Assembly (NCBI GenBank): GCA_021442745.1
Contig: JABUSI010000070.1
Span: 1 to 7,293 of the forward strand
Length of the DNA: 7,293 nt
Reading direction: 5' to 3'
Source: Erysipelotrichaceae bacterium
Lineage (GTDB): Bacteria; Bacillota_I; Bacilli_A; Erysipelotrichales; Erysipelotrichaceae
Shown here: piece after piece, positions 1 through 5,277 of the stretch
How the letters are laid out: every line of letters starts with the position of its first letter
How positions within the stretch are numbered: position 1 is the stretch's first letter
Notes under the pieces: model-generated
Databases searched by the model: none
What the model was told of the DNA's origin: nothing
The model's input: the letters and a program-made list of their open reading frames with translations, nothing else
Made by a program: the position numbers and the translations under genes

Positions 1-224
1 GGAACTCTCGGAGGGATTCCCGGGTTCTTCACAACATATTCATAGTCCGTACGTTTCAGATGATCCGGGTGACCGCCATCGTATACGAGGATACCTTCGT
101 TTTGCAACTGTTCTTTTTCCGCTATCGGTTTACTGTCTGTAAGAATCACTTCTTTACCGTGACGAACCAACAAACGGCTTACCGCAATTCCGCTTTTTGC
201 TGCGCCGATAACCAATACTGTCAT
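1..224 (-). CDS. murD: UDP-N-acetylmuramoylalanine--D-glutamate ligase (MurD), N-terminal part only
   Basis: MurD is the cytoplasmic ATP-dependent ligase that adds D-glutamate to UDP-MurNAc-L-Ala in peptidoglycan precursor synthesis. Only the first 74 codons plus two bases are inside the window; the gene continues past the left edge. The translation begins MTVLVIGAAKSGIAVSRLL, a Rossmann-like nucleotide-binding start with the GxxKSG pattern typical of the MurD N-terminal domain. Near residue 67 it has VVKNPGIPP, matching the conserved (S/N)PGIP motif of MurD. The ATG at 224-222 lies 1 nt after the mraY stop codon (TAA, T, ATG), and a GGGAGTGA purine stretch lies upstream inside the end of mraY, so translation is probably coupled to mraY. 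The Mur ligase central and C-terminal domains cannot be assessed. Identity is fairly secure from the motifs together with the mraY-murD order, which is common in Bacillota. Confidence 0.94.
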   Translation of the reverse strand, partial: MTVLVIGAAKSGIAVSRLLVRHGKEVILTDSKPIAEKEQLQNEGILVYDGGHPDHLKRTDYEYVVKNPGIPPRV

Positions 225-225
225 A

Positions 226-1197
226 TTACATCGTCACTCCCATCAGAATTCCCAGCAAAGCCAGTCCGGCACCAATTGCCCAGAACATATGAACAACTTC
301 CGTCTCTTTCATACCGCCCAGTTCAAAATGATGATGAATCGGTGCCATCCGGAAGAATCGTTTTCCACCCGTTAATTTAAAGTAACCGACCTGAATGATT
401 ACCGAAACGGCTTCTGCTACAAATACGCCGCCAATGATTACAAGAGCGATTTCCTGTTTCAGAACCATCGCCGAAGATGCCAGTACACCGCCCATAGCTA
501 ACGAGCCCGTATCCCCCATCATAATTTTTGCAGGGAAGTGATTGTAGTACAAATAAGCCAGCAAAGCCCCTAAGAATGATACCAGGAACATAGCAACGTC
601 AAATTGGTTCTGACGGATGGCGAAGTACACAAACGGAATCGTTGCGCATGTCACCAAACCGGAACTTAATCCGTCCAATCCATCCGATAAGTTTACCGCA
701 TTTGTTTCGCCGGTAAACATCACAAAGACAAGCACAAAATAGAACCATTTCAGATCAAGAACCCAATGGGTAAAAGGAATCGAAACAGTACTCGGTGCAA
801 CGTTCCGGTACATTATAAAGAAGGTAACTGCAAGAACAGACTGCAATAGCATTTTATATCTCGGTTTCAAGCCTTCGTTATCCTTTTTTACTACGATAAT
901 AAAATCGTCAATGAATCCGACAAGACCGTATCCGACAAAAGCCAGTACTACCATTATCAGATTAAAATTCGTATATCCTTTCGGATTTAACACTAACAAC
1001 ACAGCCAATGGTGTCACGATAAACCCGATTCCTCCCATTGTCGGAATACCGGATTTTACTTTATGACTTTCCGGTCCCTCTTCCCGGATAACCTGACCAA
1101 ACTTCAGTTTGTGTAAAAACGGAATCAATAGTCTGGTTACTATCAGGTTTCCTGCCAGGGAACATGCCCATGCCAGAAACAGCATTGTGTAATTCAT
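226..1197 (-). CDS. mraY: Phospho-N-acetylmuramoyl-pentapeptide-transferase (MraY)
   Basis: MraY is the polytopic membrane enzyme that transfers phospho-MurNAc-pentapeptide from UDP to undecaprenyl phosphate, making lipid I. The 323-residue product has the usual length for Gram-positive MraY. Family signatures are all present: the cytoplasmic loop SHKVKSGIPTMGG (residues 44-56), the DD pair at 97-98 (FIDDF), NAVNLSDGLDGL (166-177), GDTGSLAMGG (228-237) and the APIHHHFEL loop (285-293) with the HHH triad at 288-290. About ten hydrophobic segments are visible, starting at residues 5-27 and ending at 303-321. The ATG is preceded by a strong Shine-Dalgarno, AGAGGGGG (1212-1205), with 7 nt spacing, which fixes the start. 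A 28-nt gap separates it from the PBP gene, and murD follows after 1 nt. No gene-specific promoter is evident, so it is probably transcribed from the mraZ promoter. All key residues look intact. Confidence 0.98.
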   Translation of the reverse strand: MNYTMLFLAWACSLAGNLIVTRLLIPFLHKLKFGQVIREEGPESHKVKSGIPTMGGIGFIVTPLAVLLVLNPKGYTNFNLIMVVLAFVGYGLVGFIDDFIIVVKKDNEGLKPRYKMLLQSVLAVTFFIMYRNVAPSTVSIPFTHWVLDLKWFYFVLVFVMFTGETNAVNLSDGLDGLSSGLVTCATIPFVYFAIRQNQFDVAMFLVSFLGALLAYLYYNHFPAKIMMGDTGSLAMGGVLASSAMVLKQEIALVIIGGVFVAEAVSVIIQVGYFKLTGGKRFFRMAPIHHHFELGGMKETEVVHMFWAIGAGLALLGILMGVTM

Positions 1198-1225
1198 ATT
1201 CTAACCCCCTCTGAAATACAATCTT

Positions 1226-2689
1226 CTAGTTGCTTTCGTTCGACAGAACTACGCGGATTGTATCTGTGTTTTCTAATGTCGTCCCTTTTGGAATACTTTG
1301 TTCAACAACGTATCCGGCACCTTCGATTGTAACACCAATTCCGGTAATCTCCCAGAATTGATTGACATCTTTCCGGCTCCACCCGGTCATATCCGGCATT
1401 TTTATCTTGGTTAACGAAGTCATTAAGAAGATTTTCTGCCGTTTTGTCAGTTCCGTATCCGCTTCCGGATATTGTTTGAGTATCGTATCTCCCGTACCCA
1501 ATATGATCAGTTTCACTCCGGACCCGGCCAGAGTACTTTTCGCAAAATCAGTGGTATGGTTCACAAGAGAAGGAACCGTATCCAGCAGTTTGGTAATTGT
1601 CAGATCATCTTCCTCCGTCTGTTCCTCCGGAATATCTTCTTCGTCACCCGTCAGATCGTTGTTCAGGTTCGTTACTTTGATTACCTTTCGGAAGAACCGT
1701 TTAATCGGATCCGTTTTATAATGCATGTCACTGTTATATTTTGCTTTGTAACAGAAATAGATAAATATCTGCGGGTCGTTTGCCGGCATACCGCAGGCAA
1801 CCGATGTTATTACGTTGCTGCCATACCGGCCGTTTTCGAATACTTCCGCCGTACCGGTCTTGATTGCCAATGACATCCCACTTATTTTATACCATTTTGC
1901 GGTTCCGTATGTAGGGTCAGTGACAACTTTTTTCATAAGTTTCACAACTTGACGAGCCGTTTCCGGTTTGATTGGATTACCGACTACGGTTGGTTCTCCT
2001 TCATAAATGATTTCACCCGTATACGAATCCTGAATGTAATCAACAAAATACGGTTTCATCATGGTTCCTTCGTTAAAAATTGCGCTATAAGCCTGGAACA
2101 TCTGCAGAGCGGTAACGGAAGAAGATTGTCCGTATCCTGTCGCAATAGCATCCAGCCCCGTATCCATATTCCGGACACCGGAAACATCTTTGACTCCATC
2201 TGTGTTAACCGGTTCAAAGAATCCGAACGCATCCAGATAATTTGACAATATGTCAGGATTGATTACATTCGTGATGATATCCGCAATTCCGGTATTCAAG
2301 GAACGGCAATAGGCCTGATCATATGTTATTTTCCCCCAGTTTGCGTTATTAAAATTACGAATGATACCATAGTTCTTGTTTGAATTTGCCCGTTTAAGCC
2401 GTCCGTCACTCGTGTAATCGATATAGAACGGACCGGAATTATATTTGGTGCTGCCGTTGTATTTTCCACTGTCAATTGCAGCTGCATACGTAAATGTTTT
2501 CATTGTGGAACCCGGTTCGTACGTAACAGAAGCCCCCAGGTCGTTATAGTTGCTGATTTCCATCTCGTTCGGGTTAAACGAAGGACTTCCTCCCCAGGCA
2601 AGCATCTTACCTGTCTTGACTTCCATCACGCCACCCCAGCAGGATTTACAGTTAAACTGTTTCGTTGTCTGCTGCATCAGCAATTCCAA
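1226..2689 (-). CDS. ftsI: C-terminal fragment of the division PBP: transpeptidase domain and two PASTA domains
   Basis: This is the frame after the premature stop, up to 487 residues if counted from the TTG at 2689; the first ATG is at 2677. Neither start has a convincing Shine-Dalgarno, and the fragment lacks a signal or membrane segment, so independent expression would leave the enzyme in the cytoplasm. In fragment numbering the catalytic motifs are intact: STMK with the nucleophile Ser61 and Lys64 (after YEPG), SLN (130-132) as the SxN motif, and KTGTAEV (277-283). An acidic linker (349-362, rich in Asp and Glu) leads to two PASTA domains at about 367-426 and 429-485, the second with MPDMTGWS and EQSIPKG signatures. 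PASTA domains in PBP2X-type proteins bind peptidoglycan and help septal localisation. The motif set shows no sign of long-term decay, so the stop is recent or artefactual. The frame ends in TAG. Confidence 0.85.
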   Translation of the reverse strand: MELLMQQTTKQFNCKSCWGGVMEVKTGKMLAWGGSPSFNPNEMEISNYNDLGASVTYEPGSTMKTFTYAAAIDSGKYNGSTKYNSGPFYIDYTSDGRLKRANSNKNYGIIRNFNNANWGKITYDQAYCRSLNTGIADIITNVINPDILSNYLDAFGFFEPVNTDGVKDVSGVRNMDTGLDAIATGYGQSSSVTALQMFQAYSAIFNEGTMMKPYFVDYIQDSYTGEIIYEGEPTVVGNPIKPETARQVVKLMKKVVTDPTYGTAKWYKISGMSLAIKTGTAEVFENGRYGSNVITSVACGMPANDPQIFIYFCYKAKYNSDMHYKTDPIKRFFRKVIKVTNLNNDLTGDEEDIPEEQTEEDDLTITKLLDTVPSLVNHTTDFAKSTLAGSGVKLIILGTGDTILKQYPEADTELTKRQKIFLMTSLTKIKMPDMTGWSRKDVNQFWEITGIGVTIEGAGYVVEQSIPKGTTLENTDTIRVVLSNESN

Positions 2690-2692
2690 AGC

Positions 2693-3451
2693 TTACTGAC
2701 ACTGTTTATAGATTGTCAGTACAACGTTATTTCCATTGGCAGCTGCCGTATACGATAACTGTGTCCCCAATAATGCATACCCGTTTGCATCCTGACTGTA
2801 CACACGCTTTCCGTTTTTCCCGGACAAATACGCATTCAGCAGGGATTCGATTCCCATTTCACCGACTACAGCATCCAGATCAGAACTATATCGGGTATAA
2901 CCAATCAAATGAGACGCAAAAGCGCCCAGAGGATAATTCCGGGAACTTTGTTCTTCAAATTCCAATCCATACAAACCCAGGTTTTCTATCTCGGCACGGG
3001 TTGCAGATGACAATCCCCTTCCCCAGACTCCGAACTCCGTCTGATACAGATTCTGATCAAGATAGCCGTAAATAGTATCACTGTCACACCCGAGAATGGA
3101 AGACAGTTTATCAGCATATTCTCTTTTTTGTTCGTACGGAACATATGCCGGTCTTCCTTCATAAGACGGACGCGAATTATCCAGAATCGCAATCAGATTA
3201 TACGCCACACTGTCTTGCGCAATAATATTTCCGTTTCTATCCAGAATATAGCCTCTCCGGGCAAGAATTGTTTCAGAAGTAGTAGCTACCTCGCTGTACG
3301 CTGCCACATTCGTACCGGAACGGACGTGGTACCCGATTCCCGTTACAAAAAGGACATTGCCGATTACCAATGCCCCAACTACAGCTATCAACAGTGATAA
3401 CCGCACCAACGAACGATTGTTTGCTGCGATGCGGGAACCTTTCCTAGTCAT
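2693..3451 (-). CDS. ftsI: N-terminal fragment of the division PBP: membrane anchor and dimerisation domain
   Basis: This is the reading frame before the premature stop, 252 residues. A short basic cytoplasmic tail (residues 1-18) leads to one transmembrane helix at about 19-38, the usual type II anchor. The pedestal domain follows, with the conserved RGYILDRNG motif (67-74), RNYPLGAFASHLIGYT (171-186) and GEMGIESLLNAYLSGKNG (197-214). The frame ends in the LTI motif that normally continues as LTID-x-x-(I/V)Q just before the transpeptidase domain. Here it reads LTIYKQCQ and then stops. On its own the fragment has no catalytic residue and could at most anchor at the membrane or compete with an intact protein. 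The ATG (3451-3449) lies inside the end of ftsL, with only a weak GACGGG-like Shine-Dalgarno, so coupled translation from ftsL is likely. Confidence 0.85.
   Translation of the reverse strand: MTRKGSRIAANNRSLVRLSLLIAVVGALVIGNVLFVTGIGYHVRSGTNVAAYSEVATTSETILARRGYILDRNGNIIAQDSVAYNLIAILDNSRPSYEGRPAYVPYEQKREYADKLSSILGCDSDTIYGYLDQNLYQTEFGVWGRGLSSATRAEIENLGLYGLEFEEQSSRNYPLGAFASHLIGYTRYSSDLDAVVGEMGIESLLNAYLSGKNGKRVYSQDANGYALLGTQLSYTAAANGNNVVLTIYKQCQ
2694..2721 (-). repeat. Perfect 8-bp inverted repeat containing the premature stop of the PBP gene
   Basis: On the plus strand TACTGACA (2694-2701) and TGTCAGTA (2714-2721) are exact reverse complements around a 12-nt spacer. Read on the coding strand, the upstream arm is the end of the Val-Leu-Thr codons (GTA CTG ACA) and the downstream arm is TGT CAG TA, which supplies the atypical Cys codon and the first two bases of the TAA stop. 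The arm therefore coincides with the codons that depart from the family consensus. There is no T-run after it, so it is not an intrinsic terminator. A chance hairpin of this size is possible, but its placement is suggestive. Confidence 0.7.
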
Positions 3452-3743
3452 TACCCGTCACGACGACAATGTTATCACTGTACAGTTTCATGCCGTCGGC
3501 AGTCGCAATACTGACAATACGATCGTATGTGCTCAGCTGATTCACTTCCATCTGCGCCGTTTCATTTGCTTTTGTCAATGCTGCAATTTCCAATTCACAT
3601 TCCTGACGAACAACGTTCAGATAGGAATTGTATGACCGTAGCCCTACGGACGTACACAGATATAGCAAAAACGAGAAAAAACAAACAATTGTTAATACCC
3701 GTTCCCAGTTGATTCTTCTTTTACGTTGTGCCACAAACTTCAT
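3444..3743 (-). CDS. ftsL: Cell division protein FtsL
   Basis: FtsL is a small bitopic divisome protein that pairs with DivIC/FtsB and activates septal wall synthesis by the FtsW-PBP complex. The product is up to 99 residues. It has a basic cytoplasmic tail (KRKRR-like, residues 7-10), one transmembrane helix at about 15-36, a coiled-coil stretch rich in Glu, Ala and Leu (about 44-72), and the extracellular pattern TYDRIVSIATADGMKLY (72-88) that matches the short conserved end of FtsL/DivIC proteins. The ATG overlaps the rsmH stop (ATGA), and the gene overlaps the PBP start by 8 nt. The purine tract AGAGAGG directly abuts this ATG, too close for a good Shine-Dalgarno. An in-frame GTG three codons later (3734) has 9-nt spacing and could be the true start, giving 96 residues. 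Sequence similarity in this family is low, so the assignment leans on position between rsmH and the PBP. Confidence 0.9.
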   Translation of the reverse strand: MKFVAQRKRRINWERVLTIVCFFSFLLYLCTSVGLRSYNSYLNVVRQECELEIAALTKANETAQMEVNQLSTYDRIVSIATADGMKLYSDNIVVVTGND

Positions 3744-4669
3744 CCTCTCTTTCGGATCACTCGCAGTTTTGCGGAATGTGATCGTGTATTTTCCTCCAAT
3801 TCCTTCTCTGTCGGCAGAATTGGCTTTTTGCTGATTAATTCATATTCCGGTTGCGGAATCTCGTCCGGTTTCAACGGAATCCGCTTGTCGATTACAATTT
3901 CCGTTTTTTCTTTGAACATTGTCTTTACCATTCGATCCTCCAGGGAATGAAAGGTAATAACTGCCATAACACCATTAGGGTGTAATAACCCCATCATATC
4001 TTCCAGTGCGGACTTCAGTGAATCCAATTCATGATTGACTTCAATCCGAATGGCCTGGAAAGTTTGTTTGGCCGGATGTCCTTTTTTATTCAGAACCTTA
4101 CTCGGTAACGCTTCTTTGATTACGTCAACCAGTTCAAATGTTGTGGAAATCGGTTTTTGCTGACGATGTTTTTCAATTGACCGGGCAATCTGCTTCGCAA
4201 ACGGTTCTTCACCATACCATTTCAGAATACGAACCAGATCTTCATAAGAGTAATGATTCACTACATCGTATGCACTGAATTCAGTTTCCCGGTTCATTCG
4301 CATATCCAACGGGCCGTCAAAGCGATAAGAAAACCCACGTGTACCGTCATCAAACTGAGGGCTGGATACACCAAGGTCCAGTAAAATACCATCTGCACCC
4401 TCAATTCCCATATGGGCAAGATGTTCTTTTGCTGTCGCAAAATTATCATGAATCAGAACGTAATTCGTTCCGATTTCATTCAACCGTATCGCTGACTGTG
4501 ATATGGCTTCCGAATCCAGATCAAACGCAATCAGCTTCCCTTCCGGGATTCTTTTCAATATTTCGCTGCTGTGACCTCCACGTCCCAGTGTTCCGTCGAT
4601 GTACGTACCGTTTTTACGGATTTCCAGTGCGTCTATGCACTCCTTCAGCATGACACTATAGTGATTCAT
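3740..4669 (-). CDS. rsmH: 16S rRNA (cytosine(1402)-N(4))-methyltransferase RsmH (MraW)
   Basis: RsmH is a cytoplasmic SAM-dependent enzyme that N4-methylates C1402 of 16S rRNA in the ribosomal P site. The product has 309 residues, standard for the family. Recognisable motifs are the SAM-binding YIDGTLGRGGHS (23-34), an acidic residue after the second strand (FDLD, 49-52), LLDLGVSSPQ (96-105), the DMRM segment (122-125), PAKQTFQAIRIEVN (199-212) and the catalytic-domain FHSLEDR (240-246), ending with TRSHSAKLRVIRK (295-307). The insertion between motifs (about 108-205) is the usual substrate-recognition helical domain. The ATG follows the mraZ stop by 3 nt with no strong Shine-Dalgarno, so it is probably coupled to mraZ translation. 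The stop overlaps the ftsL start as ATGA. The mraZ-rsmH-ftsL order is the classic dcw opening. Nothing is missing or truncated. Confidence 0.98.
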   Translation of the reverse strand: MNHYSVMLKECIDALEIRKNGTYIDGTLGRGGHSSEILKRIPEGKLIAFDLDSEAISQSAIRLNEIGTNYVLIHDNFATAKEHLAHMGIEGADGILLDLGVSSPQFDDGTRGFSYRFDGPLDMRMNRETEFSAYDVVNHYSYEDLVRILKWYGEEPFAKQIARSIEKHRQQKPISTTFELVDVIKEALPSKVLNKKGHPAKQTFQAIRIEVNHELDSLKSALEDMMGLLHPNGVMAVITFHSLEDRMVKTMFKEKTEIVIDKRIPLKPDEIPQPEYELISKKPILPTEKELEENTRSHSAKLRVIRKRG

Positions 4670-4672
4670 GTA

Positions 4673-5107
4673 TCAGAAATCCAATTCTTCAATTAAGTCA
4701 GAAAGATTCTCCATCGTTTCTTCATCCATCGGTTCAAACAGTTCTTTGCTCCAGATTTCTACTTTTGATCCGACACCTACGATACAGCACTCTTTCTTGA
4801 TATCCGCATGTTTAATCTGATTCGGTGCAAGGATAATTCTTCCCTGTGAATCAAATTCCACCGTTTTCTTATATCCGGTTAAGGCACGTACAACTGCTCT
4901 GGCATTCTTGTTACCTGACGGTAGTTGGTTCAATTTATCGACGGTTTTTTCCCAATCTTCTTCACTGTAGGCGTACAGACATTTGTCAAATCCTACCGTT
5001 ATAACACAGCGATCACCAAAATACGAACGAAAACTGGCAGGCATTGCCAACCGGCCTTTTGTATCCATGTTATGTGAGTATGTACCAGTCAAATCAAAAT
5101 CTTTCAC
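4673..5107 (-). CDS. mraZ: Transcriptional regulator MraZ
   Basis: MraZ is a DNA-binding protein of the AbrB/SpoVT-like fold that forms rings and controls the dcw operon from direct repeats near its own promoter. The 144-residue product shows the two tandem half-domains: YSHNMDTKGRLAMPASFR (10-27) with the DxKGR signature at 15-19, and VEFDSQGRIILAP (83-95) with DSQGR at 86-90, followed by VGVGSKVEIWS (110-120). The start is GTG at 5107-5105, chosen because AAAGGTGA (5121-5114) is a good Shine-Dalgarno at suitable spacing, and because the next in-frame ATG (codon 14) would remove part of the first half-domain. The start codon itself sits in the last GGTGAA repeat of the presumed MraZ operator, which points to autoregulation. 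It is the first gene of the operon; rsmH follows after 3 nt. The sequence is complete and typical. Confidence 0.97.
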   Translation of the reverse strand: MKDFDLTGTYSHNMDTKGRLAMPASFRSYFGDRCVITVGFDKCLYAYSEEDWEKTVDKLNQLPSGNKNARAVVRALTGYKKTVEFDSQGRIILAPNQIKHADIKKECCIVGVGSKVEIWSKELFEPMDEETMENLSDLIEELDF

Positions 5108-5150
5108 CGTAATTCACCTTTAATTCACCACAAAACGCCTTTCGTTCACC
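5103..5150 (-). promoter_or_regulatory. Probable MraZ operator: helically phased GGTGAA direct repeats
   Basis: Read on the minus strand, GGTGAA occurs exactly at 5150-5145, 5129-5124, 5118-5113 and 5108-5103, and a degenerate copy GGCGTT sits at 5139-5134 in the expected slot. Unit starts are spaced 11, 10, 11 and 10 bp, close to one helical turn, so all copies face the same side of the DNA. MraZ of other bacteria is known to bind short G-rich direct repeats with about 10-bp periodicity ahead of mraZ, for example the TGGG-type repeats of Escherichia coli and AAAGTG-type repeats in Mollicutes. The array runs from the predicted transcription start through the Shine-Dalgarno to the GTG start codon, which favours repression when occupied. 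Binding by MraZ is inferred. Confidence 0.82.
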
Positions 5151-5153
5151 ACT

Positions 5154-5181
5154 ATTATATACTTTATCAAACGAATTACAA
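5154..5181 (-). promoter_or_regulatory. Sigma-A type promoter of the mraZ/dcw operon
   Basis: On the minus strand there is a perfect -10 box TATAAT (5159-5154) and a -35 box TTGTAA (5181-5176) with a 16-nt spacer. Transcription would start near 5147, giving a leader of about 40 nt before the mraZ GTG. This is the only good promoter seen in the gap between ymdB and mraZ, and all genes downstream are tightly packed, so it probably drives the whole cluster. The start site falls in the first GGTGAA repeat. Confidence 0.8.
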
Positions 5182-5210
5182 TAACTGATATACTTTTTTC
5201 TATAAAAAAT
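5182..5210 (-). promoter_or_regulatory. A/T-rich UP-element-like stretch upstream of the mraZ promoter
   Basis: Directly upstream of the -35 box the minus strand has a six-base T tract (5209-5204) and a six-base A tract (5199-5194), centred 10 bp apart, in an almost purely A/T sequence. This places them at about -47 to -62 relative to the predicted start, where the RNA polymerase alpha-subunit C-terminal domain contacts UP elements. Phased tracts may also bend the DNA. Function is inferred from composition and position only. Confidence 0.4.
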
Positions 5211-5237
5211 ATGCACGTGATATGTAATTTCGGGCAT

Positions 5238-5271
5238 AAAAAAAAGATATCCGTAAGATTGGATATCTTTT
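5238..5271 (-). terminator. Rho-independent terminator after ymdB
   Basis: An 11-bp perfect stem (plus-strand arms 5242-5252 and 5261-5271) encloses an 8-nt loop. On the minus strand it is followed by T residues down to 5238, giving a run of eight T counting those in the stem foot. It begins 6 nt after the ymdB stop codon and lies upstream of the mraZ promoter, so it separates the rny-ymdB transcript from the dcw operon. The stem is A/T-rich at its base with a GGATATC/GATATCC core. Confidence 0.92.
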
Positions 5272-5277
5272 GATTTT

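Larger units (their letters stand above)
1226..3451 (-). pseudogene. ftsI: Septal class B penicillin-binding protein with PASTA domains (FtsI/PBP2B/PBP2X type), interrupted by an in-frame TAA
   Basis: This locus encodes the D,D-transpeptidase that cross-links septal peptidoglycan alongside FtsL and FtsW. Read in a single frame it spans 741 codons, the normal size for a PASTA-bearing division PBP, but codon 253 is TAA (2695-2693). The parts before and after the stop are in the same frame with nothing missing, so this is a nonsense codon and not a frameshift. In order it carries a membrane anchor, a PBP dimerisation (pedestal) domain, a transpeptidase domain with all three catalytic motifs, an acidic linker and two PASTA domains. 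The gene overlaps ftsL by 8 nt and lies 28 nt before mraY. Loss of the division PBP would normally be lethal unless another class B PBP covers it. So the stop may be a sequencing or assembly error, a recent mutation, or (less likely) a read-through site. All three stop codons end other genes here, so a reassigned code is unlikely. Confidence 0.88.

Noticed and set aside
1198..1225. Separate promoter for mraY-murD in the gap after the PBP gene
   Set aside because: The gap is only 28 nt and is occupied by the Shine-Dalgarno; no -10/-35 pair fits.
1362..1873. Two overlapping plus-strand open frames
   Set aside because: They are antisense to the transpeptidase and PASTA region, in two frames at once, with no recognisable protein features.
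2690..2698. Frameshift as the cause of the split PBP
   Set aside because: The two halves are in the same reading frame and the codons directly on either side of TAA align with the family, so no base is inserted or lost overall.
2694..2721. Inverted repeat in the PBP gene as an intrinsic terminator
   Set aside because: There is no T-run after the stem on either strand and the stem is only 8 bp with a 12-nt loop.
2665..3075. 136-residue open frame on the plus strand
   Set aside because: It lies antisense to the PBP gene, has no family resemblance, is rich in low-complexity basic and Ser/Pro stretches, and has no supporting Shine-Dalgarno or promoter.
5103..5150. GGTGAA repeats as a CRISPR-like or satellite array
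   Set aside because: Units are 6 bp with 4-5 bp gaps, confined to the promoter-start region; this fits an operator and not a CRISPR or expanding repeat.
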